Source: Oscillospiraceae bacterium
Lineage (GTDB): Bacteria; Bacillota; Clostridia; Oscillospirales; Ruminococcaceae
Reading direction: 5' to 3'
DNA: 64,000 nucleotides
NCBI GenBank assembly: GCA_021769725.1
Contig: JAETSI010000002.1
Location: 1 to 64,000 of the forward strand
Positions 35,432 to 44,271 of the stretch are shown here, one piece after another. The number at the start of each line of letters is the position of its first letter. Position 1 is the first letter of the stretch. The translations under genes and the position numbers were made by a program. The notes under the pieces were generated by a model. That model did no database searches. It worked only from the letters and a program-made list of their open reading frames with translations, and was not told the origin of the DNA.

Positions 35432-36934
35432 GGCATCCCAAAATATTTTGTGTAAAAGTAAAATCATCCAATCAAACAAAGGCTTGTAAGGCAAGCGTAC
35501 TTTAAGATTCCCTCTTAATTGCAAAGTTCCTGAAAGCTGACGTGGTATGCGCGCCGCAGGCGTGAATGCTGCGGCAACTTTCGGGAACAATAACAAGAAG
35601 AGAAATCTGTTTTATGCCGTTTCTCTATCCTCAAACATTATACGAAGCTGGTTGGAAACCATATCCCAGTTTCGACATGAAACAGTCCAGCGTTCGACAA
35701 TGTTCTTAGACGCAAGATACAACATTTTTCTCAGTGAGTCGTCATTTGTAAATGACGGCTTATTCTTTGTTATTTTCCGGAACTGACGATTTAGTCCTTC
35801 AATAATATTTGTTGTATATATTATCTTACGAATCTCTGCAGGATATGCATAAAACGTTGATAAAATGTCCCAGTTTTCCTCCCAGCTTCTGACACAGCTC
35901 GGATAGATTTTCTGCCAGTTTTCTTTGAACTGCATAAGTGCATTTAACGCTTCATCTTCACTTACAGCCTGGTAAACTTTTTTCAGGTCTGCCATTACGG
36001 CTTTAATATCTTTGTAGCTGACATATCTGGTTGAAGAGCGTATCTGATGGATAATACAGCGCTGGATCTGCGAATGAGGAAACGCTGCATTTATTGCTTC
36101 TCTGAAACCTGTCAGACCGTCAACGCAGAACACGTAAACGTCCTTAACACCACGATTTTTAAGATCATTCATGACGCTGAGCCAGAATTTTGCACTTTCA
36201 CTTTCTCCTATCCAGGTACCTAAAATATCCTTGTGACCGTCCTGCTGAATACCGAGTACAACATAAGCTGCTTTGGTAATATACTGATGGTTTTCCTTGA
36301 CTTTGTAGTGAATTGCATCCATGAAAATAAACGGGTAAACTGATTCAAGAGCTCGGTTTTGCCATGCAGTTACTTCAGGAGAAATCTTGTCTACAATTTT
36401 GCTTACAAGTCCGTCAGAAATCTCAACATCGTAAAGATTTTTGATTTGTTCAGAGATGTCGCGCTGACTCATTCCGCAGGCATAAAGTGCAAGAATTTTT
36501 TCTTCCATCCCATCGGCATTCCGGTTGTATTTTCCAATGATCTGCGGCTCATATTCTCCGTTTCTGTCACGGGGGATTTTGACATCAACCTCTCCCAACT
36601 GAGTTTTTACAGTCTTTTTCGAGTAACCGTTTCTGTAATTTTTTTGAATACCGGATTCGTCAGATTCTGATATACGCTGACTTTTTTCATAACCCAGCTT
36701 TTCTTCAAGTTCTGCTTCCATGACCTGCTGGAGCACATCACTGAACAATTCCTTCATGCTGTTCATGATGTCGGTTGTACTTGTGAATTTCTGGCTGTTC
36801 ACAAATTCCTTTAATAATTCTTTTGAGGTTTTTTCCATAATAAAAATACTTCCTTTCAGATCTTTTTTTCTTGCTCTTAGCTTTGTCTGATTGGAAGTAT
36901 TTTATTCTTTTTACACAAAATTTTTCAGGGTCTC
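35432..36934 (-). mobile_element. Intact IS256-family insertion sequence
   Basis: About 1503 bp bounded by imperfect inverted repeats: the left end contains CCCAAAATATTTTGTGTAAAA and the right end (reversed) CCCTGAAAAATTTTGTGTAAAA. It is flanked by an exact 8-bp duplication TATAGATT at 35424-35431 and 36935-36942, the size expected for IS256. The transposase ORF is full length, so it is probably recent and still active. The exact outer bases of the ends are set by the duplication. Confidence 0.9.
35612..36838 (-). CDS. IS256-family transposase
   Basis: 408 residues, full family length, starting behind GAAAGGAAG. The DDE triad is visible: 'FMDAIHYKV', 'FCVDGLTGFREAI' and 'IEGLNRQFRK'. Other signatures are 'YACGMSQRDISEQIK' and 'RCIIHQIRSSTRYVSYKD'. 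It catalyses copy-out/paste-in transposition of the element. No frameshift or stop is seen, so it should be functional. Confidence 0.97.
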   Translation of the reverse strand: MEKTSKELLKEFVNSQKFTSTTDIMNSMKELFSDVLQQVMEAELEEKLGYEKSQRISESDESGIQKNYRNGYSKKTVKTQLGEVDVKIPRDRNGEYEPQIIGKYNRNADGMEEKILALYACGMSQRDISEQIKNLYDVEISDGLVSKIVDKISPEVTAWQNRALESVYPFIFMDAIHYKVKENHQYITKAAYVVLGIQQDGHKDILGTWIGESESAKFWLSVMNDLKNRGVKDVYVFCVDGLTGFREAINAAFPHSQIQRCIIHQIRSSTRYVSYKDIKAVMADLKKVYQAVSEDEALNALMQFKENWQKIYPSCVRSWEENWDILSTFYAYPAEIRKIIYTTNIIEGLNRQFRKITKNKPSFTNDDSLRKMLYLASKNIVERWTVSCRNWDMVSNQLRIMFEDRETA

Positions 36935-36940
36935 TATAGA

Positions 36941-38737
36941 TTATTCAGAGAATCTTGATGAAAGAGAATCCGGAACATTGGTGTCGGTAAGCTGATACCA
37001 GTGTTCTTCTATTGTTTTTTCTGTATGTGCATTCTGATGAACCCAATGAACCTGACCGTCAATAGAAACGGAGACGATGTTTGTATCGGAGTCATTGTAA
37101 TCATAGCTGAAAGTAAATTCTGCCGGTTTGATAACAATATCTTCGGTAATTTCACATTCAGTCCAGTCGTAGCCGTAGAAAATCTGGTGGAGAAAATCTC
37201 CTTCAAGTTCTGCGGCAGCGCCGTCACTTCGGATCACTTTATATGTTCCGCTGTTCTTTGCCAGATTTCCGAAAGGCGGATAAAGCGTATTGTTGTCAGT
37301 ATTGCTGCCGTTTCTGAATGCTGTCTCGATCTCTGCGTGCATCCGGCTGCCGGAATATTTATACCATCCGGAATTTTGGTCAATACTGCTTTTTATATAG
37401 AGATAGTCATCGCTGTAAATTTGAACGGAAAACGTTGTATCGGGTATTACTGTAACCTCAAATTTTATTATGGGTTCTGAAACAGGAACGTGATCTTCGA
37501 CAGATTCAAGCTTATCAAAGGCTTTATTAAAGTAATTGTCCAGAAGTATGCACTGCTCCTCAGTAAGATCGGGCATGGGCTTGTCGGAAAGGGTATATTT
37601 TATTTCAGCTCCGTTGTTAATTTCGGATTCAAAGTCGATAAACGGGTATGTTCTGATACAAGACTTTTCGTTATCGTCTGCATCAATTATCTGCTTAATA
37701 GTTTTACTGAACAGATCATAGTCTATCTTGTATTTTTTCATTGTATAATTACCGGAATCAGGAGGAAAGTCACCGTATGTTGCTGTAAGACATCCTGTAA
37801 TATCAAAAGAGATATCGCAGAAGAAATAGTCGTTTTTTCCATGCAGATTATATTCGCCTTTTGCAGGATAACTTGAAAGAGCTGCTTCGGCTTCATCCTC
37901 GTCAGTCCATTCAGTGTAATCCACATTGTTAAGGAACTGGACAAGGTTCAGTTTTTGTTCTTCGCTGACGGGAATGGCATGGCTGCTTTCATTATATTCG
38001 CCGAAGATAATGTCAAAGTCGTATTCACTCATATCACCAAAAGGAGCTGTTTTTTCATCCTTGTCAGTTTCCATGATAAGATTGACGGCATTCACGAACG
38101 CTTCAAAGTTTACCTTGTATTGTTCAATGACGGCAGGCTCGTCAGATGGGTATTCACCGGAGCTATGTTCTATTGTAAGGCAGTTATTGCAGTCAATAGT
38201 GATAGTGTCAGATCCCGTTTCGCTTTTTTCGATAAAAGTATATGCTGCGTAGTATGATCTTGTTATAGCAAACAGCTGATCTTCATCGGTCCATTCGCCG
38301 TATTCGCACTCGTTAAAAAAATCAGCAAAAAGCAATTTTTGCTTCTCGGTGAGATTTGTTGTCTGGACAGAACCTATTGTATTCGTTAAAGCGTAATTGT
38401 GATCGCAGAAGTCGGACAGAGGATTATTTTTAACTTCTACGCCCTCGATTCCTACCATTTGATTTTCTGTTCCGGGGGCGGAGCGTTTCAGGAAATGAGC
38501 CGCTGCTACAACGCTTCCTGTTATAACAGCACAAGCTGTTGCTGCACTTATCATTCTGGTGATACGATGTGTTTTCGCCTTTTCAACGCCGCTGACCTGC
38601 TGGATAAATCCGGATTCATTATCGGACAGTTCTTCGAGATTCTTTTCCAGTTCGTGACATCTTGTAATTATCCGCTCTTTAGCATCTTCCGGCATTGTTA
38701 TTTTTTCGGCGGATCTTTTAAGTTTCTTGTAATTCAT
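36941..38737 (-). CDS. Predicted anti-sigma factor with repeat-built extracellular region
   Basis: 598 residues. A ~55-residue cytoplasmic part (ITMPEDAKERIITRCHELEKN) is followed by one membrane helix near 60-82 (ISAATACAVITGSVVAAAHFL) and a ~510-residue outer region. That region holds about four related units of ~120 residues with 'LTEKQKLLFADFFNECEYGEWTDED' and 'VSEEQKLNLVQFLNNVDYTEWTDED' as the clearest pair. The start overlaps the ECF sigma stop (ATGA), the standard sigma/anti-sigma layout. It probably holds the sigma factor inactive until the outer domain senses a signal. The IS256 target duplication includes two bases of its stop codon, but the stop is intact. Confidence 0.75.
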   Translation of the reverse strand: MNYKKLKRSAEKITMPEDAKERIITRCHELEKNLEELSDNESGFIQQVSGVEKAKTHRITRMISAATACAVITGSVVAAAHFLKRSAPGTENQMVGIEGVEVKNNPLSDFCDHNYALTNTIGSVQTTNLTEKQKLLFADFFNECEYGEWTDEDQLFAITRSYYAAYTFIEKSETGSDTITIDCNNCLTIEHSSGEYPSDEPAVIEQYKVNFEAFVNAVNLIMETDKDEKTAPFGDMSEYDFDIIFGEYNESSHAIPVSEEQKLNLVQFLNNVDYTEWTDEDEAEAALSSYPAKGEYNLHGKNDYFFCDISFDITGCLTATYGDFPPDSGNYTMKKYKIDYDLFSKTIKQIIDADDNEKSCIRTYPFIDFESEINNGAEIKYTLSDKPMPDLTEEQCILLDNYFNKAFDKLESVEDHVPVSEPIIKFEVTVIPDTTFSVQIYSDDYLYIKSSIDQNSGWYKYSGSRMHAEIETAFRNGSNTDNNTLYPPFGNLAKNSGTYKVIRSDGAAAELEGDFLHQIFYGYDWTECEITEDIVIKPAEFTFSYDYNDSDTNIVSVSIDGQVHWVHQNAHTEKTIEEHWYQLTDTNVPDSLSSRFSE

Positions 38738-39216
38738 ACCATAAACTCCTTTTTGTAAATATCTCTTAACAGTGTTCTTCCTTTCTGGAGACGCATTTTG
38801 ACAGCAGATGATGATTTGCCGATAATTTTTGCTATTTCCTCAACCTTGTATCCCTCTACATAGTGGAGTGTCATAACGATCCTGAATTTTTCTGGAAGTT
38901 CAAACAGAGCTTCAAGTATTCCGGAGCAGTCCTCATTCTCATTAACGGCTATATTTTTGAGAATTTCCTCGCTTTCGTCCTCTGTTCTGCCACGTTTCCG
39001 AAGCATATCACGGCACTTATTGGCAGAAACGGTTATGAGCCATGCCTTTTTGTGTTCGCTGCTTGTAAAAACTGGTTCTTTCTGTATATATTTTATAAAA
39101 GTTTCCTGAACAGCATCCTCAGCATCCGCATGATTTTTCAGCATAAGGAGACAAATTCTGTATAGTATATCGCCATATTCGTGGACATCCCGGGTAATGC
39201 TTTCAGCATCGGTCAT
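38734..39216 (-). CDS. ECF-type RNA polymerase sigma factor
   Basis: 160 residues, typical ECF length. Region 2 is 'YGDILYRICLLMLKNHADAEDAVQETFIKYIQ' with 'KKAWLITVSANKCRDMLR'. Region 4 is 'LPEKFRIVMTLHYVEGYKVEEIAKIIGKSSSAVKMRLQKGRTLLR'. It redirects polymerase to a small regulon in response to its membrane partner, whose gene overlaps its stop. Its promoter region holds a structured inverted-repeat element. Confidence 0.93.
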   Translation of the reverse strand: MTDAESITRDVHEYGDILYRICLLMLKNHADAEDAVQETFIKYIQKEPVFTSSEHKKAWLITVSANKCRDMLRKRGRTEDESEEILKNIAVNENEDCSGILEALFELPEKFRIVMTLHYVEGYKVEEIAKIIGKSSSAVKMRLQKGRTLLRDIYKKEFMV

Positions 39217-39234
39217 ATTGTCAGCTCCTTTCTG

Positions 39235-39394
39235 ATACTAATCCTTGACTAACCTGTTGAAAATCTTGACAGCTATCATTTCGTCACTCTGCGTCAATTA
39301 TCTTTGCCATACGACAGTATTCCCACAGCTGATTTCCTTGATTGACAAAACGCTATCTGTCAATCTTTTCATCAGTTTGATCAAGGATTAGTAT
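39235..39394. repeat. 160-bp element with perfect 14-bp terminal inverted repeats
   Basis: ATACTAATCCTTGA (39235-39248) and TCAAGGATTAGTAT (39381-39394) are exact reverse complements. Inside is a second hairpin, GATTGACA/TGTCAATC (39340-39365). No ORF fits. It lies directly upstream of the sigma gene. It may be a non-autonomous transposon or a large regulatory structure. No clear target duplication was found. Confidence 0.6.
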
Positions 39395-39473
39395 GAGTGA
39401 TATATTTCTCTAATTATAACACGTTTCGGATTATTAAAAGGTCATTTTACAGAGAAATTTTTTTAAAAATAAA

Positions 39474-39501
39474 ACCGGGAACAGAATCATCCGCTCCCGG
39501 T
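39474..39501 (-). terminator. Terminator of the zinc-ribbon gene
   Basis: On the minus strand ACCGGGA pairs with TCCCGGT, followed by TTTATTTTT. It lies 11 bases past the stop. Confidence 0.75.
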
Positions 39502-39511
39502 AATTTTATTA

Positions 39512-40402
39512 TCAGAAATCAAAGTAATCGTCGTAGTCGTCGTAATCGTCATCGTCGTAGAGATCATCCAGATCAAATCCGCCTAAACCGCCATAACCGC
39601 CTAAATCCTTTGCAAGATCAAGCCAGCCGCCAAACGAATCTTCATCGGCATAAGGTGCAAGATACCAGCCGCTGCATCCCTTATACTTTACAACGTAGAT
39701 GTTGAAAGTAGCGCCGGCAGATACTTCTTCTTTTTCGTATTCAGCTTCAGCTTCAAGTTTAACCTTTACTCTGTAGGCTTTCTTTACTTCAACTTCGTCA
39801 AGACCCATTTCTTCAAACACCATGTTAGCCATATCTTCAATGTCATCACAGGTGCCGCCAGATACCTTTTTCTTGCCCTTGAAGTCAACTTTTACCTTGT
39901 AATCAAGTTTAGTATCTTTGAGAGTATCATTGATCTCGTCTTCAAGATTCTTTACAGCTTCTTTGTAACTGTCACCGGTTTCGTCCTCAACAATATCCTT
40001 GAAATCGTTGAATTGTTTTTTAGGGATAACAGCATGAGCAACCTTATCAATATCGACTTTGTTTATACCCTTTACAGCGTTTTTAATAGGCTTTTTATAA
40101 CCGCCGAAGAAAATGTTGAAAAGGAATATAAGCAGAGCTATAAGTACAACAGCCGCAATGCCAAGGACAATGAAACCCTTCTTTGAGTTGGATTTGTTAT
40201 TTCCCGGTACAAAAGAAGCGTTAAAATCGCCGCCGGCTGCCGCATCGGGATTATAAGCTCCCATGTTTCCGCCGTTATCGGAAGGAGAGAAAGGAGCCGC
40301 CGCCTGCTGCTGACCAGAAACTGCGTCGTTCTGAGCGGCGCATGATGCACATTGAGTCATTCCGTCAGGAATCTGTACACCGCAAGTTTTACAAAATGCC
40401 AT
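39512..40402 (-). CDS. Zinc-ribbon membrane protein with acidic tail
   Basis: 296 residues from the ATG behind GGAGGT; the track start at 40483 has no site. An N-terminal zinc ribbon (FCKTCGVQIPDGMTQCASCAAQ) is followed by a Pro/Ala/Gly linker, one membrane helix (FIVLGIAAVVLIALLIFLFNIFF), and an outer domain of ~170 residues ending in a very acidic Asp/Tyr tail (DDDDYDDYDDYFDF). Similar zinc-ribbon-plus-TM proteins are frequent and unexplained in gut Clostridia. The tail might bind metal. No partner is evident. Confidence 0.7.
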   Translation of the reverse strand: MAFCKTCGVQIPDGMTQCASCAAQNDAVSGQQQAAAPFSPSDNGGNMGAYNPDAAAGGDFNASFVPGNNKSNSKKGFIVLGIAAVVLIALLIFLFNIFFGGYKKPIKNAVKGINKVDIDKVAHAVIPKKQFNDFKDIVEDETGDSYKEAVKNLEDEINDTLKDTKLDYKVKVDFKGKKKVSGGTCDDIEDMANMVFEEMGLDEVEVKKAYRVKVKLEAEAEYEKEEVSAGATFNIYVVKYKGCSGWYLAPYADEDSFGGWLDLAKDLGGYGGLGGFDLDDLYDDDDYDDYDDYFDF

Positions 40403-40540
40403 AATAAACCTCCACAAAATATAAAAATTAGAAAATAAGTACAATTCTGCCGGAAATTCTAAAAATACGACAACATAAGCCACAGAATTTACTGATAATC
40501 CTCACGTTAATCATATCATACAATTTTTTGTTTGTCAACA

Positions 40541-41143
40541 TTATTTTTGCATTTTCTTTGCTTTTTTACTATAATTTATCTTATTTGTAACATTTAAAAT
40601 CAGAAGTATGCAAAAGACCGGAAAGAACTCTTTTATTCCCAGAAAAACGGCTGCAGCCGCAGCAATGAGAAGCGCATATCTGACGGTTGCAAGAAGAATT
40701 CGGATACCGTATTCGCAGCGTATTCCACTTATCAGGATTTCAATGACAGCTCCGCCGTCGAGGCTTGGAAATGGCAGCAAATTATACAGACAAAGGGTCA
40801 GATTCAGCATCATAAAAAGGCGGCTGCCGCCCAGAAGTTTTGTTATGACGGCGAATATCAGATTGACTGCAGGCCCGGACAGTAACAGAAAAAGACTGCG
40901 CTTTATGGGAACGGCGGCATTTTTTTCCGTAGTTATAATTATTCCTGTCCCGCTCAGGACGATATTTTCTGCTGCCGTTCCTGCAATAGCGGCGGCAAGT
41001 ATATGTCCCAGTTCATGCAGAAGGCATCCACTGTAAAAGTAAAGGATCGTCCGGTGCTCCCTGACAAGAAAAATAAGAGCGTTGAACATCAGGAACGAAA
41101 AGCTGATACTAATCCGTATTCCCCCTATTCTGAAGCTAATCAA
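40541..41143 (-). CDS. Small M50 (site-2-type) membrane metalloprotease
   Basis: 200 residues, shorter than most M50 proteins. The zinc site HELGH is in 'SGCLLHELGHILAAAIAGT' near residue 45, and the third ligand motif 'LLPFPSLDGGAVIEIL' is near 125. Four to five hydrophobic segments surround them. It resembles SpoIVFB, the protease that cleaves pro-sigma-K, but lacks a CBS domain. It overlaps the upstream 89-residue membrane protein by eight bases, echoing the spoIVFA-spoIVFB order. The substrate is unknown. Confidence 0.85.
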   Translation of the reverse strand: MISFRIGGIRISISFSFLMFNALIFLVREHRTILYFYSGCLLHELGHILAAAIAGTAAENIVLSGTGIIITTEKNAAVPIKRSLFLLLSGPAVNLIFAVITKLLGGSRLFMMLNLTLCLYNLLPFPSLDGGAVIEILISGIRCEYGIRILLATVRYALLIAAAAAVFLGIKEFFPVFCILLILNVTNKINYSKKAKKMQK

Positions 41144-41405
41144 AAAACGGGCGGAGCAGATCTATAGGATTAGGAAAAAGTTCTGCCGGATCTGCGGTAA
41201 GTTCTTTTATTTTTTCAAATATACCGACAGCTATTCCAGGAAAAATAATATTGATTATAAAAACCGATGCCGCAATCACAATACATACTGCCGCCTGCAT
41301 AGCCGGAGCATCACCGGAGCGTTCACGGTATTTTTCTTCATAGTCCGGCAGAAATTCCTGCGGACTATCTTCTGTCGGCTCGGAAGTTTGTGTGTTTTCC
41401 GTCAT
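41136..41405 (-). CDS. 89-residue single-pass membrane protein, possible protease partner
   Basis: An N-terminal acidic soluble part (TEDSPQEFLPDYEEKYRERSGD) is followed by one membrane helix (AVCIVIAASVFIINIIFPGIAV) and a short C-terminal region. No family recognised. Its 3' end overlaps the M50 gene by eight bases, so they are cotranslated. By position it could be a small counterpart of SpoIVFA, but sequence similarity is not visible to me. Confidence 0.6.
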   Translation of the reverse strand: MTENTQTSEPTEDSPQEFLPDYEEKYRERSGDAPAMQAAVCIVIAASVFIINIIFPGIAVGIFEKIKELTADPAELFPNPIDLLRPFFD

Positions 41406-41429
41406 ATATATTCAGCTCCTTTCTCATTA

Positions 41430-41458
41430 TTTATAATATGTTTGTCCTGCTGATTCAA
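41430..41458 (-). promoter_or_regulatory. Promoter of the M50 pair
   Basis: On the minus strand TTGAAT (41453-41458), 17-base spacer, TATAAA (41430-41435). Confidence 0.6.
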
Positions 41459-41617
41459 GAACCGTTATAATAAAATAGTAATGGGAATCAATACCGGGAT
41501 TCCAAAGGGGATAATATCTCTTTGTGAGGTGTTGCATTTAAGGAGGCAGCCCCCCTTTTTTTAAAAAGCAATGATGAGCATAAAAAATTGAATTACGTGT
41601 AAAATTGTAAAAAAGTG
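41459..41617. other. Intergenic stretch with weak hairpins
   Basis: GGAATC/GATTCC (41484-41503) and an imperfect AAGGAGG/CCCCCTT hairpin followed by T7 (41539-41562) are present. The latter could be a weak plus-strand terminator or a leftover ribosome-site-like sequence. No gene is seen. Confidence 0.35.
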
Positions 41618-41646
41618 TTGATTTTTTTTCTTTTTTGTGATACAAT
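41618..41646 (+). promoter_or_regulatory. Promoter of the Na+-dependent transporter gene
   Basis: TTGATT (41618-41623), 17-base T-rich spacer, TACAAT (41641-41646). Confidence 0.7.
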
Positions 41647-41709
41647 TATAGCATTGTTTTGCTTGCTTGGCAAAATATCAGGAATATGGAGGATAAGGAG
41701 AATATATTT

Positions 41710-43113
41710 ATGAAACAAAACAGTGAAGCATCTTCAAATGGTGGATTCGGCTCGAAAATAGGTTTTATTCTTGCAGCCGCAGGTTCTGCTGTGGGACTTG
41801 GAAATATATGGCGGTTCCCGTATCTTGCAGCAAAATACGGCGGCGGAATTTTTCTGCTGATCTACCTGATATTTGCTGTAACTTTTGGTTTTGCGCTTAT
41901 TGTAACAGAAATATCTATAGGGCGCAGAACAGGCAAAAGTGTTATAGAAGCATTTTCTGATGTAAATGGAAAATTCAGACCTTTAGGTTGGCTGTCGGCA
42001 CTTGTTCCGGCACTCATACTTCCTTACTACTGCGTTATTGGAGGGTGGGTTCTGAAATACATGACCGTCTTTATTACGGGCGGAGGTTCGGAAATTGCCA
42101 GTGCATCCTACGGCACTGCGGAAAGCGGAGCAGAGATTGGATTTTTCGACCATTTTATCGGATTCGTCTCACAGCCTACTGTATTTTTTTTGATATATGT
42201 CCTGGTAGGAGCTGTAGTGGTATGTCTCGGTGTTGAAAAAGGAATTGAGAAATTCAGTAAATTCCTTATGCCTGTGCTTCTGGTACTTATACTTGGCATA
42301 AGCATTTATACGCTTACCCTTGACGGTGCAGGGGAGGGACTTAAATATTACGTTCTCCCTGATTTTGATGGATTTACTGGAACAAAGCTTATGAAGACAA
42401 TTGCCGCCGCAGTAGGACAGCTTTTCTACTCAATGTCCATTGCAATGGGAATTATGGTTACATACGGCTCTTATATGCGCCGGGAAGATTCTATTGAAAG
42501 TTCTGTAAGACAGATTGAGATATTTGATACCCTTGTGGCTTTTCTGGCAGGACTTATTATTGTTCCGGCAGTATTCGTATTTTCAGGCGGCGATCCCGAT
42601 GCTCTCAACAAGGGACCGGGACTTATGTTTGTTACTATGCCCAAGGTGTTTGATTCTATGCCGGCAGGTCAGATAATAGGAACAGCATTTTTTATACTTG
42701 TTGCTCTTGCAGCGCTTACATCGTCAATTTCTCTTATGGAGACAGTGACTGCCGTTGTTATGGAAAAGACGAAACTGAACAGAGTAAAAAGCTGCTGCGT
42801 AGTTATAGTATTCACGATAGTATTAGGCATGATGTCGGTGCTTGGTTACAGCGTATGGTCTGATTTTACACTTTTTGGTATGCAGATGCTTGATTTCTTC
42901 GACTTTATAACCAATAATCTTATGATGCCTGTAGCAGCGTTGTTCACTTGTATTCTTGTGGGATACGTGGTCAAGACAAAATATGTTGAGGATGAAGTGA
43001 TGTACGGAGAAAGAAAATTCCGTTCAAAAATTTTGTACCGTGGTATGATAAAATATGTGTGCCCTGTATGTATGCTGGTAATTCTCATTACGCCGTTTGT
43101 AACGGAAATATAA
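41710..43113 (+). CDS. Neurotransmitter:sodium symporter (SNF) family transporter
   Basis: 467 residues from the ATG after AAGGAG; the track start at 41659 is not supported. About eleven membrane segments. The N-terminal 'GFILAAAGSAVGLGNIWRFPYLAAKYGGGIFLLIYLI' is the sodium/substrate site of the NSS (LeuT-like) family. It should import an amino acid with Na+, but residue-level specificity is not clear. Monocistronic or followed by the zinc-ribbon gene 18 bases on. Confidence 0.93.
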   Translation: MKQNSEASSNGGFGSKIGFILAAAGSAVGLGNIWRFPYLAAKYGGGIFLLIYLIFAVTFGFALIVTEISIGRRTGKSVIEAFSDVNGKFRPLGWLSALVPALILPYYCVIGGWVLKYMTVFITGGGSEIASASYGTAESGAEIGFFDHFIGFVSQPTVFFLIYVLVGAVVVCLGVEKGIEKFSKFLMPVLLVLILGISIYTLTLDGAGEGLKYYVLPDFDGFTGTKLMKTIAAAVGQLFYSMSIAMGIMVTYGSYMRREDSIESSVRQIEIFDTLVAFLAGLIIVPAVFVFSGGDPDALNKGPGLMFVTMPKVFDSMPAGQIIGTAFFILVALAALTSSISLMETVTAVVMEKTKLNRVKSCCVVIVFTIVLGMMSVLGYSVWSDFTLFGMQMLDFFDFITNNLMMPVAALFTCILVGYVVKTKYVEDEVMYGERKFRSKILYRGMIKYVCPVCMLVILITPFVTEI

Positions 43114-43131
43114 AGGAAAAGAGGTAATTTT

Positions 43132-43851
43132 ATGTATTGTAAAAAATGTGGTTCTTTATTAAATGACGGGGCAGCTTTCTGTCCTAATTGCGGTCAGACG
43201 ACAGCGGCAAAGCCGGCTGCTCCTGCCGCCGGAGTGAATGCCCCACCTCCGCAGCAGCCAATGTATGGATCATATTCTCAGCAGCCCGGTTATGGTTATT
43301 ATGGAAATCAGCCGTATGGAAATACATATTCTTCCGGAACGTCCCTGAAAGGACTTTTTGCTCTTGCTATGGCTGTTCTGCTCGTTATTCTTGCTGTTGG
43401 ACTTCTGGAGTTCGGCGTCGTTAAATACGGAAGAGAATGGTTCTATGCAACCAGCATCAGCGGTAACGGAGATGTGCTGTTAGCCGGACTTTATTCTACA
43501 GACGGCGATGTTGCTGAAATGATAGGCGACCTTGTAGAAGACGGCGAACTTGGAGGAGTATGTGTAATTATTTCTTTCGTTATGATGTGCATATCAATAC
43601 TTGCTGCTGTTATCGGAGCTTTGTGTTCTCTTGTCAAGAACCATGCTGCTGCAACTTTACTGATAGGAATTGGAATGTTAACTACAGTTTTGGGATATAT
43701 TGCAAACATTATCGAGGGCATATATATTGTAGGTGAATCAAACAGCGATTATCACTTTATATGCATCTCTCCTATTATTTTACTTGTTGTATGTCTGGCT
43801 CTTGCGGTTGTTTCTTTTGTTGCTTCAGGAAGAATAAGAAACAGCGATTGA
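43132..43851 (+). CDS. Zinc-ribbon protein with four membrane segments
   Basis: 239 residues. The N-terminal zinc ribbon 'CKKCGSLLNDGAAFCPNCGQ' is followed by a Pro/Gln/Tyr/Gly-rich linker and four hydrophobic segments (GLFALAMAVLLVILAVGLL, VCVIISFVMMCISILAAVIGAL, ATLLIGIGMLTTVLGYIANII, ISPIILLVVCLALAVVSFV). The same layout occurs in many uncharacterised clostridial proteins. It has a good AGAGG site 18 bases behind the transporter and ends at a terminator. Confidence 0.75.
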   Translation: MYCKKCGSLLNDGAAFCPNCGQTTAAKPAAPAAGVNAPPPQQPMYGSYSQQPGYGYYGNQPYGNTYSSGTSLKGLFALAMAVLLVILAVGLLEFGVVKYGREWFYATSISGNGDVLLAGLYSTDGDVAEMIGDLVEDGELGGVCVIISFVMMCISILAAVIGALCSLVKNHAAATLLIGIGMLTTVLGYIANIIEGIYIVGESNSDYHFICISPIILLVVCLALAVVSFVASGRIRNSD

Positions 43852-43863
43852 TTATGTTTTTAG

Positions 43864-43895
43864 AAAAAGGGGAGAATGCGTTCCCCCTTTTTTCT
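43864..43895 (+). terminator. Terminator after the zinc-ribbon gene
   Basis: AAAAAGGGG pairs with CCCCTTTTT across an 11-base loop, ending in T5C T5. Confidence 0.75.
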
Positions 43896-43964
43896 TTTTA
43901 TCGGTTGACTTTTATATCAAAAAGAAGTATAATTGATTTATCAGGATTTCAGGAGGAGGCAGAA

Positions 43965-44255
43965 ATGGAAAGAAATAAAATGATAGGGCTTATAGCTGCT
44001 GTTTTAGCGGCTGTGCTTATGGCAATAGCAGGAAAATCCTGTGTAAAAGATGCTAAAACTAAAAATACTGTTACACAGCGTCCTACAATAATTGTTTCTC
44101 CGCAGATCGTTCAGGGAGATAATGCCTATACGCCGTCATATACGACTGCTCCACCGGCGCAGACTGTTCCGTCTGAACCGGAAACGCCTGAAAATATTCC
44201 GCAAACAGAAACTTCTTCAAAGTCAAAACTGGATGAACTCTGGGAAAGAAAATAA
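43965..44255 (+). CDS. Small membrane-anchored or secreted protein
   Basis: 96 residues from the ATG behind AGGAGG; the longer track ORF starts inside the previous gene. An N-terminal hydrophobic segment (MIGLIAAVLAAVLMAIAGKSC) is followed by a Pro/Thr/Glu-rich low-complexity tail (TTAPPAQTVPSEPETPENIP). The segment could be a signal anchor. No family recognised. It precedes the cyclophilin gene by 16 bases and may be cotranscribed. Confidence 0.65.
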   Translation: MERNKMIGLIAAVLAAVLMAIAGKSCVKDAKTKNTVTQRPTIIVSPQIVQGDNAYTPSYTTAPPAQTVPSEPETPENIPQTETSSKSKLDELWERK

Positions 44256-44271
44256 TTAGGAGGAAATAATA

